From contig JANQPD010000025.1 of the NCBI GenBank assembly GCA_028285465.1, positions 1 to 64,000 of the forward strand: DNA of 64,000 bases. Reading direction: 5' to 3'. Under the pieces are notes generated by a model. It made no database searches, was not told the origin of the DNA, and was given only the letters and a program-made list of their open reading frames with translations. Below, one piece after another: positions 27,540-37,203 of the stretch (the first letter of the stretch is position 1; each line of letters starts with the position of its first letter). This DNA comes from Owenweeksia sp. (GTDB taxonomy: Bacteria > Bacteroidota > Bacteroidia > Flavobacteriales > Schleiferiaceae). The position numbers were made by a program, and so were the translations under genes.

Positions 27540-28148
27540 ATGCCCGGGACCCTGTTTTATCACATTTTCATTTTCTCCTTTGCGGGTATTATGGCCAAAG
27601 CACCAGCCGGCACATTGCCCGTACCGGGTATGCACAATACATACCTGGATAAGACGGAAGTAACAAACGCACAATGGCGTGCATACAGAGCCTATGTAAA
27701 GGAGCATCCCGAAGAGTTTGAGGAGGGCGCCTATCGTAAAACCCTTCCTGACCTGGAGCTCTGGCATCAGGCCTACCCCGCAGATTTTGAGCGCCCAAGC
27801 CGTTACGACACTTACCCGGTTGTGGGGATAAGCTATCCCCAGGTAGTAAATTTTTGCGCCTGGCGCAGCACTTATATTTCCGCAAAGAGAAAAAAACAGA
27901 TCGTATATACATTGCCCACCGTATTGGAGTTTGGCCGGGCAGCGAAAAATGCCCCGGTTATGGCCTCAGGCCTTTACGCTACAAGTGTGGATATGCCTTC
28001 TTTTATAGGGCTTTGCGACAATGCCACGGAAATGACGAGCCTGGAAGGCCTGGCTATGGCCGGCTATAAAGGAACATGCATGGATACAGTGTATTTTTTT
28101 AAAGCACAGGCCGACCTGGGGTTCAGGTGTAAAGCGTATTTTAGGTAA
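27540..28148 (+). CDS. Short formylglycine-generating-enzyme-like (SUMF1-fold) protein
   Basis: 202-residue protein whose body matches the FGE/SUMF1 C-type-lectin-like fold: DKTEVTNAQWRAYRAYV, YDTYPVVGISYPQVVNFCAWRS, YTLPTVLEFGRAAK and a final LGFRCKAYFR where the family has GFRxxR. It is shorter than usual (about 260-300) and the central loop is brief, so it more likely resembles the non-catalytic GldJ/GldK-type relatives than a true sulfatase activator. The N-terminus is hydrophobic (LFYHIFIFSFAGIM) and may be a signal anchor. Its stop overlaps the start of the PdeM-like gene by 1 base. Confidence 0.75.
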   Translation: MPGTLFYHIFIFSFAGIMAKAPAGTLPVPGMHNTYLDKTEVTNAQWRAYRAYVKEHPEEFEEGAYRKTLPDLELWHQAYPADFERPSRYDTYPVVGISYPQVVNFCAWRSTYISAKRKKQIVYTLPTVLEFGRAAKNAPVMASGLYATSVDMPSFIGLCDNATEMTSLEGLAMAGYKGTCMDTVYFFKAQADLGFRCKAYFR

Positions 28149-28801
28149 TGCGGGGAGCTTTAGAGGTTTCCCGGCAGGGAGAAAGGTTGATGTTGCTCCC
28201 TGAAAAAGCCTTGTTCTGGCCCGGGAAAAAAGCTTTGCTTATCGCGGATACGCACTTTGGGAAGATCACCCATTTTCGGAAGGCCGGAATTGCGGTACCG
28301 GGTACGGCAGCTTTTGAAAATCTACGCAGGTTCAGGGGATTGCTCGAAAGCTATATGCCGGAAAAGGTGTACTTTCTGGGTGACCTTTTTCATTCGGAGT
28401 TAAACACCGAATGGTTTGGGCTAAAAAGCATACTGAATGCTTTTCCCCGAACCGCTTTTTATTTGATACAGGGCAACCACGACATTCTCCATCCGCATAG
28501 CTACGAGAACCTGAACTTCATTTTGCATACAGAACCGCTTAAGGAAGGGCCACTGTTGTTTTCGCACGAGCCGTTACCAGATACCCCTTCCGGGGAATTG
28601 AATGTTTGTGGACATATTCATCCGGGGGTGCGCCTCTTCGGGGCTGCAAAGCAAAGCATGCGTCTTCCTTGTTTCTTTTTCAAGCAAAATCAACTCATTA
28701 TGCCTGCCTTTGGAGAGTTTACCGGGTTATACCTGATGAAACCGGTACCTGGGGAGGAGGTATATGTGTGCACCGGTCAGGAAGTGTGGAAGGCAGGTTA
28801 G
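28148..28801 (+). CDS. pdeM: Ligase-associated DNA damage response endonuclease PdeM-like
   Basis: 217-residue metallophosphoesterase. Metal-binding motifs in order: LIADTHFGK, FLGDLFHS, QGNHD, SHEPLPD and CGHIHPGV. The short size, the N-terminal lead LLPEKALFWPGKKALLIADTHFG and the KAGIAVPGTA stretch match the PdeM group. That group is usually found with a DNA ligase and an Lhr-like helicase in a repair cluster, but neither is adjacent here. It is translationally coupled to the SUMF1-like gene and converges on the fructosamine-kinase-type gene with a 4-base overlap. Confidence 0.85.
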   Translation: MRGALEVSRQGERLMLLPEKALFWPGKKALLIADTHFGKITHFRKAGIAVPGTAAFENLRRFRGLLESYMPEKVYFLGDLFHSELNTEWFGLKSILNAFPRTAFYLIQGNHDILHPHSYENLNFILHTEPLKEGPLLFSHEPLPDTPSGELNVCGHIHPGVRLFGAAKQSMRLPCFFFKQNQLIMPAFGEFTGLYLMKPVPGEEVYVCTGQEVWKAG

Positions 28802-29676
28802 GTATGCTTGTGCAAGACGGCTTCTATTTGCCCCAGGTAGGCCTTGCCGAATAAACAGAGATGTACCAAAAGAGGGTAGAGGTTGTGCAAGGCCACCCGC
28901 TCTGAAAAACCATTCTCCAGGGGGAAAAAACGGTGGTATTGGCGGAAAACTTCGGTTTTGAATCCGCCAAAAAGCTGCATCATACTCAAATCCATTTCAC
29001 GATGGCCATAATATACTGCTGGGTCATAAAGGGCCGGTCCGTTATGTGTTTGCAGGGTGTTTCCCTTCCATAGATCCCCGTGAAGCAATGCCGGGGGTTC
29101 CGGCGGTATCAAGTTGTCCCACTTGCCTAAAATGCGCTCCATAGTTTTTGCCGTTTTCAGGGGAAGCAGGCCTTTGTCTACCCCTGACCGGCAGAGCGGG
29201 AGTAAACGCTGCTCGGCAAAAAAAGCCGCCCAGTTTTCATGGGGCGTATTGCTTTGGGGCAAAGAACCTATGTAGTTGTCGTGGTCCAGTCCGAAGCTTT
29301 TTTGCGATTGCCGGTGTAAGCCCGCCAGTTTTTCCGCAAAGACACCTGGGTCTATTTGTCCTTCCGGCTTAAGGTAGGTGAGCAGCAGGTACTGCCCGGA
29401 GTTTGTCTCCACCTGCTCCAGTGGCTCCGGTACTACAAACCCACTCCCGCTGCGTAACAGGGAGAGGCCTTGCTTTTCCGTTCTGAAGAGACCCGGAAGC
29501 CCCTCTTCATTAGATTTCAGGAAGAAAGTACCCTTCGGGCTTTCCAGTAAAAAGCTTTCGTTTATGTCGCCCCCCTGCAGGGGCGTAAGCCTTAACGAAT
29601 GTACCGCTACGCCTTCGAAGAATGTACTCTGCTTAAGAAGAGATGTCAAATACTCTGGAACGCTCATCGTTTTCAT
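28798..29676 (-). CDS. Fructosamine-3-kinase family protein
   Basis: 292-residue kinase-fold protein of the FN3K/APH superfamily, members of which phosphorylate ketoamines on glycated proteins and lead to their repair. Signatures include LTPLQGGDINESFLL at the N-lobe, the catalytic loop ALLHGDLWKGNTLQ, and the metal-binding DPAVYYGHREMDLSMMQLFGG. Length is typical. The start is ATG at 29676 (another at 29667); it overlaps the end of the histidine kinase gene by 44 bases, unusual but consistent with the same strand and the conserved N-lobe sequence. Confidence 0.9.
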   Translation of the reverse strand: MKTMSVPEYLTSLLKQSTFFEGVAVHSLRLTPLQGGDINESFLLESPKGTFFLKSNEEGLPGLFRTEKQGLSLLRSGSGFVVPEPLEQVETNSGQYLLLTYLKPEGQIDPGVFAEKLAGLHRQSQKSFGLDHDNYIGSLPQSNTPHENWAAFFAEQRLLPLCRSGVDKGLLPLKTAKTMERILGKWDNLIPPEPPALLHGDLWKGNTLQTHNGPALYDPAVYYGHREMDLSMMQLFGGFKTEVFRQYHRFFPLENGFSERVALHNLYPLLVHLCLFGKAYLGQIEAVLHKHT

Positions 29677-32038
29677 CAAGGTATTTGCGTAAGCCTTGCC
29701 ATTTTACAATGCCCTGCTTCAGCACATCTGCTTTTATCGGTTTGCTTATGAAGTCGTTCATGCCCGTTTCAAAGCACTTTTTCCGGTCTGCACTGCTGGC
29801 ATTGGCGGTTACTGCTATGATGATCGGCCTGGTCCTTACATCTTCAATGATCCTTCGCGTGGCTTCAAAGCCATCCATTTCAGGCATTTGAAGGTCCATT
29901 AAAATAATGTTATAGTTCTTTTCCAGGGCTTTGTGCCAGGCCACTTTCCCATTTTCAGCTACGTCTATATCCAGGCCAAAGGTCTTCATCATCATCACCA
30001 GCAGCTTCTGGTTTACCGGGTTGTCCTCTGCGTACAGGACTTTAAGATCCTTGTCTATTTCCTGGCTAACGGCAGGCACAAACGACTCATCCCGTAAGGT
30101 AACTTTGGGCAGTTCAAGCTGTAAAAGCACCCTGGCCTTTGTACCTTTCCCTTTTTCACTTTCAATTTCAAGAGAGCCATTCATATGCTTAACGAGGTCT
30201 TTCACAACCGAAAGCCCGAGTCCTGTACCTCCGTACTTACGGGTATTGCCGGTTTGTTCCTGTGAGAAGGCCTTGGTAAGGCTTTTCAACTTCGAAGGGG
30301 CGATGCCAATGCCCGTATCGGTAACGGTAAAGTGCAGTTCTATGTGCTCTTCGGTGGCATTGTGCAGTTGGCCATTTATAGTCACCTTCCCCTTCTCTGT
30401 AAACTTGAAAGCGTTGCCCACCAGGTTCATAAAGATCTGCTTGATGCGTGTGGCATCACCAATGAGCCTGTCGGGAATCTCGGGGTCAATGTTTATTTCC
30501 ATATCGATGGGCTTGTTCTGACGCTCTTTTAACGCCAGGTTTACAGCCCCTCGGAGACACTCTTCCACACTAAGCGGCTTCTTTTCCAGTCTTACTTTGC
30601 CCGCCTCGATCTCAGAGATGCTCAGGATGTCGAGAATAATGGCGAGCAGCGATTCCCCGTTTTTTTGGATCGTGCTTACCTTTTCTTTTTGTGTGGCTGA
30701 AAGCTCCGTTTTAGACAAAAACTCAGACATCCCCAGAATGGCATTCATGGGGGTGCGCAGTTCGTGGCTCATGGTATTCAGGAACTCTGCCCGCGATTTT
30801 GAAGCTACAGCCGCTGCAGAATTGCTCTCCCGTAAGTTTCGCCCGAAACGGATGATCAAGGCGATGGCCTGGGTAAAGATGAATACGATGTATCCGATAA
30901 AGTGTATCCAGATATACTCCTGCATCAATTTCAGATGCACCCCAATTTTCATAAGTGCAACAATGGCCAGAACTATAGCACCGCTTAAGGTAAACCAGCT
31001 CATCTTATGCGTGAAGTTCATACTGAGCAAAGCCATAATGGAAACGTATACCACGGCGGCAATTAGGAAGATCAGATAATAGTCTATGAATGCCGAAAAA
31101 GTAGTAGTGGGCAGGAACAAACTCAAAACGGCCAGGGTACTGATGGCGGCATTGATATGAAAAAAAACCGTGGGAATTTTAGTGGTGATCAGGTTCCGGA
31201 TAAAATAACCATAGAACAAAACACTGAGATACAAACTGGCGTATTCCAGCCGCAGGGCAGTGTTCCAGGAAAGCGAAGTGATAGCCGAGTGAATAACGTA
31301 TTCATCCGTACCCAAAGCCCGGTACGCATAACTCATGCAAAACAAAAAGAAAAACAATCCACTGTAGTCTGTGCGGTTAAACCAGAAAAGGCCAAAGGCC
31401 AGTGCTCCGGCTATGAGCAGGCAGCCCGCCAGGAAAAAGCTGGCCCCGATCCCAAAATTCCTGCGTAGGTTTACCTGACCGGACTCACCCAGCAAAAGTG
31501 GTTTATATGCGCCTCCTTTGTGGTGATGGAAATTGCTTACCAGAACAATGAGCTCGTTTTCCCCCGGTTTCAACTCAAGTACCCGTGAAGTAGGGCGCCA
31601 TCCGGGCACAGAAGTTTCCTTGATTTCACCTACATTTCCATTGCTTTCTACTCCCATGCCATTTACGTACAGCTCGTAGTTAGAATAGAACAAGGGGATG
31701 TAAAGGGCGAGTTGAGGTGTGTTCTCATCTATCTTGAGCACAAGCCTGTACGTGGCAAAGCCCGTCTGAGGGTCGAGCCAGGAAGCTGGCTTCTCAAACG
31801 CAGACCAGCCGTCCAGGAATTTGGTGTAAACAGGTTTTTCCGAAACCCGTCCAAGTTTAAAATCCTCCGGGAAGTAAAGCTTTTTCCAATAAAACTCCCA
31901 CTCTCCTTCCATTTGAATGATCCCATGAGAGAAGTCATAGCTGCGCACATCTATCTCTCCCCTGAACACTTTGGGTTGGGCCTGCAGTAGAAAACCTGCA
32001 ATGAAAAAGAGAGTAGTATGTAAGAAGCGCAGTTTCAT
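29633..32038 (-). CDS. 7TM hybrid sensor histidine kinase/response regulator
   Basis: 801-residue membrane sensor. Order: signal peptide, extracytoplasmic jelly-roll domain (7TMR-DISMED2-like, about 25-200), seven hydrophobic segments (about 200-400, 7TMR-DISM_7TM), HisKA with phospho-accepting His425 in MSHELRTPMNAILG, HATPase_c with TGIGIAP and GTGLGLSVVKDLV, then a receiver domain starting KVLYAEDNPVN with Asp715 in IILMDLQMPEMDG. The carbohydrate-binding-like sensor suggests it detects a small ligand outside the cell. There is no separate response-regulator gene nearby, and no output domain follows the receiver. Confidence 0.93.
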   Translation of the reverse strand: MKLRFLHTTLFFIAGFLLQAQPKVFRGEIDVRSYDFSHGIIQMEGEWEFYWKKLYFPEDFKLGRVSEKPVYTKFLDGWSAFEKPASWLDPQTGFATYRLVLKIDENTPQLALYIPLFYSNYELYVNGMGVESNGNVGEIKETSVPGWRPTSRVLELKPGENELIVLVSNFHHHKGGAYKPLLLGESGQVNLRRNFGIGASFFLAGCLLIAGALAFGLFWFNRTDYSGLFFFLFCMSYAYRALGTDEYVIHSAITSLSWNTALRLEYASLYLSVLFYGYFIRNLITTKIPTVFFHINAAISTLAVLSLFLPTTTFSAFIDYYLIFLIAAVVYVSIMALLSMNFTHKMSWFTLSGAIVLAIVALMKIGVHLKLMQEYIWIHFIGYIVFIFTQAIALIIRFGRNLRESNSAAAVASKSRAEFLNTMSHELRTPMNAILGMSEFLSKTELSATQKEKVSTIQKNGESLLAIILDILSISEIEAGKVRLEKKPLSVEECLRGAVNLALKERQNKPIDMEINIDPEIPDRLIGDATRIKQIFMNLVGNAFKFTEKGKVTINGQLHNATEEHIELHFTVTDTGIGIAPSKLKSLTKAFSQEQTGNTRKYGGTGLGLSVVKDLVKHMNGSLEIESEKGKGTKARVLLQLELPKVTLRDESFVPAVSQEIDKDLKVLYAEDNPVNQKLLVMMMKTFGLDIDVAENGKVAWHKALEKNYNIILMDLQMPEMDGFEATRRIIEDVRTRPIIIAVTANASSADRKKCFETGMNDFISKPIKADVLKQGIVKWQGLRKYLDENDERSRVFDISS

Positions 32039-32233
32039 GGACGGTAACTCGAATTAGTCGCAATTTTCAATCCAAAAAGGGTATGTGTCTGAAAAATAGG
32101 CTGCTAATTAATACTATTTAATAATCGCTTTCCCAAATGTGGAAAAAAAAATTGGCTTAAGGGAATGATTTGTCTACGAAAAGCCCCTTTCAAGTGGCAT
32201 TAAGGGCAGATTTTTAACAACTCTTTAACGAGC

Positions 32234-32288
32234 CTTTGCCAATATGCAAAGCAATTTTGCGTAAACAATATGGCAAGTTTTACCTTGC
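32234..32288. promoter_or_regulatory. Inverted repeats upstream of the Bat operon
   Basis: Within the 291-base divergent gap lie CTTTGC (32234-32239) / GCAAAG (32246-32251) and GCAAG (32273-32277) / CTTGC (32284-32288). They lie 40-100 bases before the moxR ATG, where a promoter and operator would be expected. No perfect TAnnTTTG box is seen. Confidence 0.3.
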
Positions 32289-32329
32289 TGGTTTATTGCT
32301 ACAACCAAGAATAAAACCGCAACCTTGTT

Positions 32330-33334
32330 ATGGAAGTTACAAGTACAGGCTCCGATATACGGGCTCTAAATGAAAAGGTAGAAAAAGAAAGTGCATTTAT
32401 TGATTTGCTGATGATGGAGATCAACAAATCAATAGTAGGTCAGAAAAAAATGCTGGAACGCCTGCTCATAGGGCTTTTGGGAAATGGACATATCTTATTG
32501 GAAGGCGTGCCCGGTTTGGCTAAGACATTGGCTATAAACTCCCTGGCTAAAGCTATTGACGCAGATTTCAGCCGCATCCAGTTTACTCCTGACCTGCTGC
32601 CTTCGGATGTGGTAGGTACACAGATATACAACATTCAAAAAAACGAATACGCCATAAAGCGCGGCCCGATCTTCTCCAATTTTGTGTTGGCTGATGAGAT
32701 CAACCGGGCCCCGGCAAAAGTGCAGAGTGCCCTGCTGGAAGCCATGCAGGAGCGGCAAGTAACCATAGGAGGGGAAACCTTTGCTTTGCCGCGCCCCTTT
32801 TTGGTAATGGCTACGCAGAACCCGGTGGAACAGGAAGGTACCTACCCCTTAGCTGAAGCACAAAGTGACCGCTTCATGCTGAAAACGGTGATCACTTACC
32901 CGAAAATGGAGGAAGAGCGGTTGATCATGCAGCAGAACCTGGCGGGGGAGAAAAATGAAATTCGTCCCGTGGTAACCCCAGACACCGTTTTAAAGGCGCG
33001 CGGAGTGGTACAGGAGGTATACATGGACGAGAAAATTGAAAAATACATCCTGGATATCATTTTTGCCACGCGTAAACCGGAAGATTACAGGATGCCTTCC
33101 CTAAAGCCTTTGGTAAGTTTTGGCGCCTCTCCAAGAGGCAGCATCAACCTTGCCGGAGCGGCAAAGGTGCACGCCTTTATTAAGCGCAGGGGGTATGTAG
33201 TGCCCGAAGATGTACGCGCTGTGGCGGAGGATGTATTGCGTCACCGTATAGGAATTACCTACGAGGCTGAGGCTGAGAACGTAAGCAGCGAAGACATTGT
33301 AGCCCAGATCTTAGATCATGTAGAAGTACCATAA
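32330..33334 (+). CDS. MoxR-type AAA+ ATPase
   Basis: 334-residue AAA+ ATPase of the MoxR family, chaperone-like proteins that work with von Willebrand A-domain partners. Walker A is the family-specific GVPGLAKT, Walker B is VLADEINRAP, and sensor regions MATQNPVEQEGTYPLAEAQSDRF and FGASPRGSINL match exactly. It is the first gene of the eight-gene Bat operon, 65 bases before the DUF58 gene. Confidence 0.96.
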   Translation: MEVTSTGSDIRALNEKVEKESAFIDLLMMEINKSIVGQKKMLERLLIGLLGNGHILLEGVPGLAKTLAINSLAKAIDADFSRIQFTPDLLPSDVVGTQIYNIQKNEYAIKRGPIFSNFVLADEINRAPAKVQSALLEAMQERQVTIGGETFALPRPFLVMATQNPVEQEGTYPLAEAQSDRFMLKTVITYPKMEEERLIMQQNLAGEKNEIRPVVTPDTVLKARGVVQEVYMDEKIEKYILDIIFATRKPEDYRMPSLKPLVSFGASPRGSINLAGAAKVHAFIKRRGYVVPEDVRAVAEDVLRHRIGITYEAEAENVSSEDIVAQILDHVEVP

Positions 33335-33399
33335 TCAATGTGCCGCCTTAGAACGAGCCGATTTTGTAACCCGCAAACGCTGGCTTTGCCCGTTGAATT

Positions 33400-34272
33400 A
33401 TGAATACCCAGGAACTTCTCAAAAAAGTACGCAGGATTGAAATAAAAACCCGCAGGTTGAGCAACCACCTGTTTAGCGGGGAGTACCACAGTTCTTTTAA
33501 AGGGCGTGGTATGGCTTTTAGCGAAGTACGTAAGTACGCTTATGGCGATGATATCCGCGCTATAGATTGGAACGTGACGGCACGCCTCAACGAACCGTAT
33601 GTAAAGGTGTTTGAAGAGGAACGCGAGCTTACCCTCATGCTTTTGGTAGACGTAAGCGGCTCGGGCGCCTTTGGGAGCCGGGTGCAGCAAAAGCGGGAAA
33701 TGATCACCGAGATTTGCGCGACCCTGGCTTTTTCCGCTATACAGAATAATGATAAAGTAGGCATGATCATGTTTTCGGACGAGGTGGAGCTTTTCATCCC
33801 CCCGAAAAAAGGAAAAACGCACACCTTGCGCATTATCCGCGAATTGATCGAATTTGAGCCAAAAAGCAGCAAAACAGACTTGAGCAAGGCCATGCGCTAC
33901 TTTGCCAGCATTCAAAAAAAGCGGGCCATCGCCTTTGTGTTAAGCGATTTCATGGATCACGATTATAAAGACACGCTCAAGATCATGGCACAGCGGCATG
34001 ATGTAACCGGTATTCGCATCTTTGACCCGCGTGAAAGGGAACTGCCCAATTTGGGGCTCTTGCCTATGTTCGACCTGGAAAGCAAACGCCTACGCTGGGT
34101 AAATACCTCTTCTAAGGCATTGCGGGAGGAACAAAAAAGGCATTTCAGCAAAGCAGAGAGTTACTTCAACAACAGCTTTTTACGAAGTGGAGCAGGACAG
34201 CTTTCCATCCGTATCGATGAATCTTACCCCAGGAAACTATTGGGGTATTTCAAACAAAAATCTGCCCGATGA
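33400..34272 (+). CDS. DUF58 domain protein of the Bat operon
   Basis: 290-residue protein with the DUF58 signature SGEYHSSFKGRGMAFSEVRKY and DIRAIDWNVTARL, followed by a VWA-like part containing LLVDVSGSG, a DxSxS metal site. DUF58 proteins travel with MoxR ATPases and probably act as their partner. It overlaps the next gene by 4 bases. Confidence 0.95.
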   Translation: MNTQELLKKVRRIEIKTRRLSNHLFSGEYHSSFKGRGMAFSEVRKYAYGDDIRAIDWNVTARLNEPYVKVFEEERELTLMLLVDVSGSGAFGSRVQQKREMITEICATLAFSAIQNNDKVGMIMFSDEVELFIPPKKGKTHTLRIIRELIEFEPKSSKTDLSKAMRYFASIQKKRAIAFVLSDFMDHDYKDTLKIMAQRHDVTGIRIFDPRERELPNLGLLPMFDLESKRLRWVNTSSKALREEQKRHFSKAESYFNNSFLRSGAGQLSIRIDESYPRKLLGYFKQKSAR

Positions 34273-35162
34273 AAGCACTCCTCTCCATATGGGCGGCCCT
34301 TTGCTTTTTTGCCGGACAGGCCCAGCTAAACTTAACGGCTACTGCCGATACCAATAAGATCCTGATCGGTGAACAATTTGATGTACGCCTGACCGCAACA
34401 GTTCCCGAAGGGACTTCTTTTACCTGGCCCTTGCCCGATAGCCTGGTGGGCCTGGAAGTGATCCGTGCCACTAAAGTAGACACAGCTTTAAAGGGCGATC
34501 TTTGGGAACTTACGCAAACCCTTACCCTTTCCGCTTTTGATAGTGGGTATTTTGCGTTTCCACCCCAGCCGCTGTCGGTAGGTGAAAAAGTCTATTATTC
34601 CGAGGCCATACCGGTAGCCGTATTCCTGCCGGAGCTGAGTGAAGACCAGGAATTCTTTGATATAAAAGACCCTTTGGGCGTTCCCTGGAACTGGTGGTTT
34701 ATTGCACTTTTGGTGGCCGGTCTCCTGGTACTTATTGCCGGAGGCATTTGGGGCTACCGTTATTTTCAAAAACACAAAAACCCGGTATATACTCCTCCTG
34801 AAAAGGCCATACCCCCTTATGAGTGGGCCATCGGGGAATTAAAGAAGATCGAGAACAAGCAGCTTTGGCAAAAGGGAAAATTAAAAGCGTACTATTCTGC
34901 TGTAACCGATGTGCTGCGGCAGTATATGGAACGTGCCCTGGCATTGAATGCCATGGAAAGTACAGCCCATGAGATTGGCCTTAAACTCGAACACCTGGTG
35001 TTGAGCAATGCACTGCAACAAAAGGTAAAAGAAGCCTTGCATACCAGTGAGATGGTGAAATTTGCCAAGGAGCATCCTGTACCTGCGGTGCATGAACAAA
35101 CACTGGAAACGGCGTACGCCTTTCTGGAGGCTACAAAACCAAAGGAGGAGGTACCGGCATGA
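34269..35162 (+). CDS. Bat-operon membrane protein (BatD/DUF4381-like)
   Basis: 297 residues: signal peptide (MKALLSIWAALCFFAGQAQ), an Ig-like extracytoplasmic domain (about 20-130), one transmembrane helix (WWFIALLVAGLLVLIAGGIW, about 140-160), and a cytoplasmic helical tail rich in Tyr and Leu (AYYSAVTDVLRQYMERAL). The architecture is that of a short BatD relative. This position is usual in Bacteroidota Bat operons. It starts 4 bases before the DUF58 stop and overlaps batA by 4. Confidence 0.85.
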   Translation: MKALLSIWAALCFFAGQAQLNLTATADTNKILIGEQFDVRLTATVPEGTSFTWPLPDSLVGLEVIRATKVDTALKGDLWELTQTLTLSAFDSGYFAFPPQPLSVGEKVYYSEAIPVAVFLPELSEDQEFFDIKDPLGVPWNWWFIALLVAGLLVLIAGGIWGYRYFQKHKNPVYTPPEKAIPPYEWAIGELKKIENKQLWQKGKLKAYYSAVTDVLRQYMERALALNAMESTAHEIGLKLEHLVLSNALQQKVKEALHTSEMVKFAKEHPVPAVHEQTLETAYAFLEATKPKEEVPA

Positions 35163-36157
35163 CCTATACTTTCGAACATCCGGAGTGGTTTTGGGCCTTG
35201 TTGCTCATACCCGTGTTGGTTGGCTGGCTATGGTACAAACACGGGCAATTGCGCCCCGAATTGTATTTTCCAGGAGCGGAACGCCTGGCCGGAAGCAGCA
35301 ATAATTGGCTGGCCCGTCTGACATGGCTGCCTGCCCTTTTACGGATTTCTACTTTTGTATTGTTAATAGTGGCGCTAGCCCGCCCGCGTACCAGTGAAGA
35401 GTCTACCCGCACTAAAGCCACCGAAGGGATCGACATTATGATGGCCGTAGATGTATCTACCAGTATGCTTGCCCGCGATCTCCGGCCCAATCGCCTGGCA
35501 GCAACCAAAGAAGTAGCCGCCGAATTTGTACAGAAGCAACCCAACGACCGTATCGGGCTGGTGGTATATGCCGGGGAAAGCTACACCCAAACCCCGCTTA
35601 CCAGCGACCATAAAATATTACTCAATGCCCTTAAAGACCTTGATTTCGGCTTGATCAAAGACGGTACGGCCATTGGCATGGGCCTCGCTACCTCCGTAAA
35701 TCGTCTGAAAGACAGTAAGGCAAAAAGCAAAGTGATCATTCTGCTTACGGATGGAGAGAACAACAGCGGGGAAATAGACCCGGTGACGGCCGCCAACCTG
35801 GCCACCCAGTTCAACATTCGCTGTTATACCATTGGCGTAGGTACCAAGGGAAACGCCATGAGTCCCATTGGCTACGATTTTTCAGGGCGCTTGCGTTATG
35901 GTATGCAACCGGTTACCATAGATGAGGCCTTGCTCCAGGAAATCGCCCAAATTACGGGGGGCAAGTATTTCAGAGCTACGGATAACCAAAAACTGGAGCA
36001 GATCTATGAAGAGATCGGGCAATTGGAAACCACCAAATTGCAGGAGCTTAAGTTTTACACCTACGATGAAAAATTTACGGCCTTTGCCTTGTGGGCATTA
36101 GGTTTGTTTATGCTGGAACTTTTATTGCGTTTCACCCTCTTTAAAAGTTTTATCTGA
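35159..36157 (+). CDS. batA: BatA, von Willebrand A-domain membrane protein
   Basis: 332 residues with two N-terminal membrane helices, a VWA domain carrying the metal-ion-dependent adhesion site DVSTSM and LLTDGENNSG, and a C-terminal membrane helix. BatA sits in the inner membrane with its VWA domain in the periplasm. In Bacteroides the operon supports aerotolerance and stress survival. Stop and batB start overlap by 1 base. Confidence 0.95.
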   Translation: MTYTFEHPEWFWALLLIPVLVGWLWYKHGQLRPELYFPGAERLAGSSNNWLARLTWLPALLRISTFVLLIVALARPRTSEESTRTKATEGIDIMMAVDVSTSMLARDLRPNRLAATKEVAAEFVQKQPNDRIGLVVYAGESYTQTPLTSDHKILLNALKDLDFGLIKDGTAIGMGLATSVNRLKDSKAKSKVIILLTDGENNSGEIDPVTAANLATQFNIRCYTIGVGTKGNAMSPIGYDFSGRLRYGMQPVTIDEALLQEIAQITGGKYFRATDNQKLEQIYEEIGQLETTKLQELKFYTYDEKFTAFALWALGLFMLELLLRFTLFKSFI

Positions 36158-37203
36158 TGTACGAACTGGACCACCCCTATTATTTCTACCTGCTTCTGCT
36201 TATCCCGTTGGTGTTGTTGCTTTTTGCGGGGTATCGTCTATGGCAAAAACGCGTGCGCCGATACTTTGGAGAAGCGCCTTTGTTAGATAAAATGGCACCC
36301 GAACGCAGCAAAAGCAAACCCATACTTAAGCTGCTTTTGTGGGTGCTGATCATCTTTTTCCTGAGCGTAGGCCTGGTAAACCCAAGGGTAGGCAGCCGTC
36401 TTGAAAATGTAAAACGAGAAGGTATAGACCTCGTGTTTGCCCTTGATGTAAGCAAAAGCATGTTGGTAGAAGATGTACGGCCAAACCGCCTGGAAAAAGC
36501 CAAGCTCATTATGAGCCGTACATTGGATGAGTTGGTAGGCGACCGGGTGGGGATGATCATTTATGCAGGGCAGGCTTACCCTCAATTGCCCATCACTACC
36601 GATTACGGGGCCGCCCGGCTGTTTTTAAAAACGGTAGACACAGAGATCATCCCCTCACAGGGAACAGCCATCTCCGAAGCCATAGAATTGGCCACAAAGT
36701 ACTTTGATGATGAACAGCAAAAGAACCGCCTCCTGGTTATTCTTACCGATGGCGAAGACCATGAGCAGGGCTATGAAGAGGCGGCAAAAGAAGCCCTGGC
36801 CCAGGGCATTCAGATCATCACCATTGGCGTAGGCACGGAAAAAGGAGGGCCTGTGCCAGATGTGCGCCAGGGCAGGCGCATTGGCTATAAGCGGAACAGG
36901 GAAAACGAAGTGGTAGTAAGCCAGCTACAACCGGAGCTCTTATTGAAAGTGGCCCGCCTAACCAACGGAAAATACGTGCACGGCACCAGTGTAAGAGGTA
37001 CCGTAGAAGGTTTGATGAGTGAGATTGAGAAAATGGAAAAGCAAGAATTTGAAAGCCAGGTTTTTGCCGATTACGAAGACCAGTTCCAGTGGTTCCTGGG
37101 CATTGCCTTATTACTATTACTTGCAGACGTATTCATTTTAGAGCGTAAAACGCAATGGTTTAAGAAATTAGGTCTCTTTAAGGAAGAAGAAAATGAAAAG
37201 TAA
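36157..37203 (+). CDS. batB: BatB, von Willebrand A-domain membrane protein
   Basis: 348 residues, paralogue of BatA with the same layout: two N-terminal hydrophobic segments, MIDAS motif DVSKSM, LTDGEDHEQ, and a C-terminal helix (WFLGIALLLLLADVFIL). It overlaps batC by 11 bases. Confidence 0.95.
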   Translation: MYELDHPYYFYLLLLIPLVLLLFAGYRLWQKRVRRYFGEAPLLDKMAPERSKSKPILKLLLWVLIIFFLSVGLVNPRVGSRLENVKREGIDLVFALDVSKSMLVEDVRPNRLEKAKLIMSRTLDELVGDRVGMIIYAGQAYPQLPITTDYGAARLFLKTVDTEIIPSQGTAISEAIELATKYFDDEQQKNRLLVILTDGEDHEQGYEEAAKEALAQGIQIITIGVGTEKGGPVPDVRQGRRIGYKRNRENEVVVSQLQPELLLKVARLTNGKYVHGTSVRGTVEGLMSEIEKMEKQEFESQVFADYEDQFQWFLGIALLLLLADVFILERKTQWFKKLGLFKEEENEK

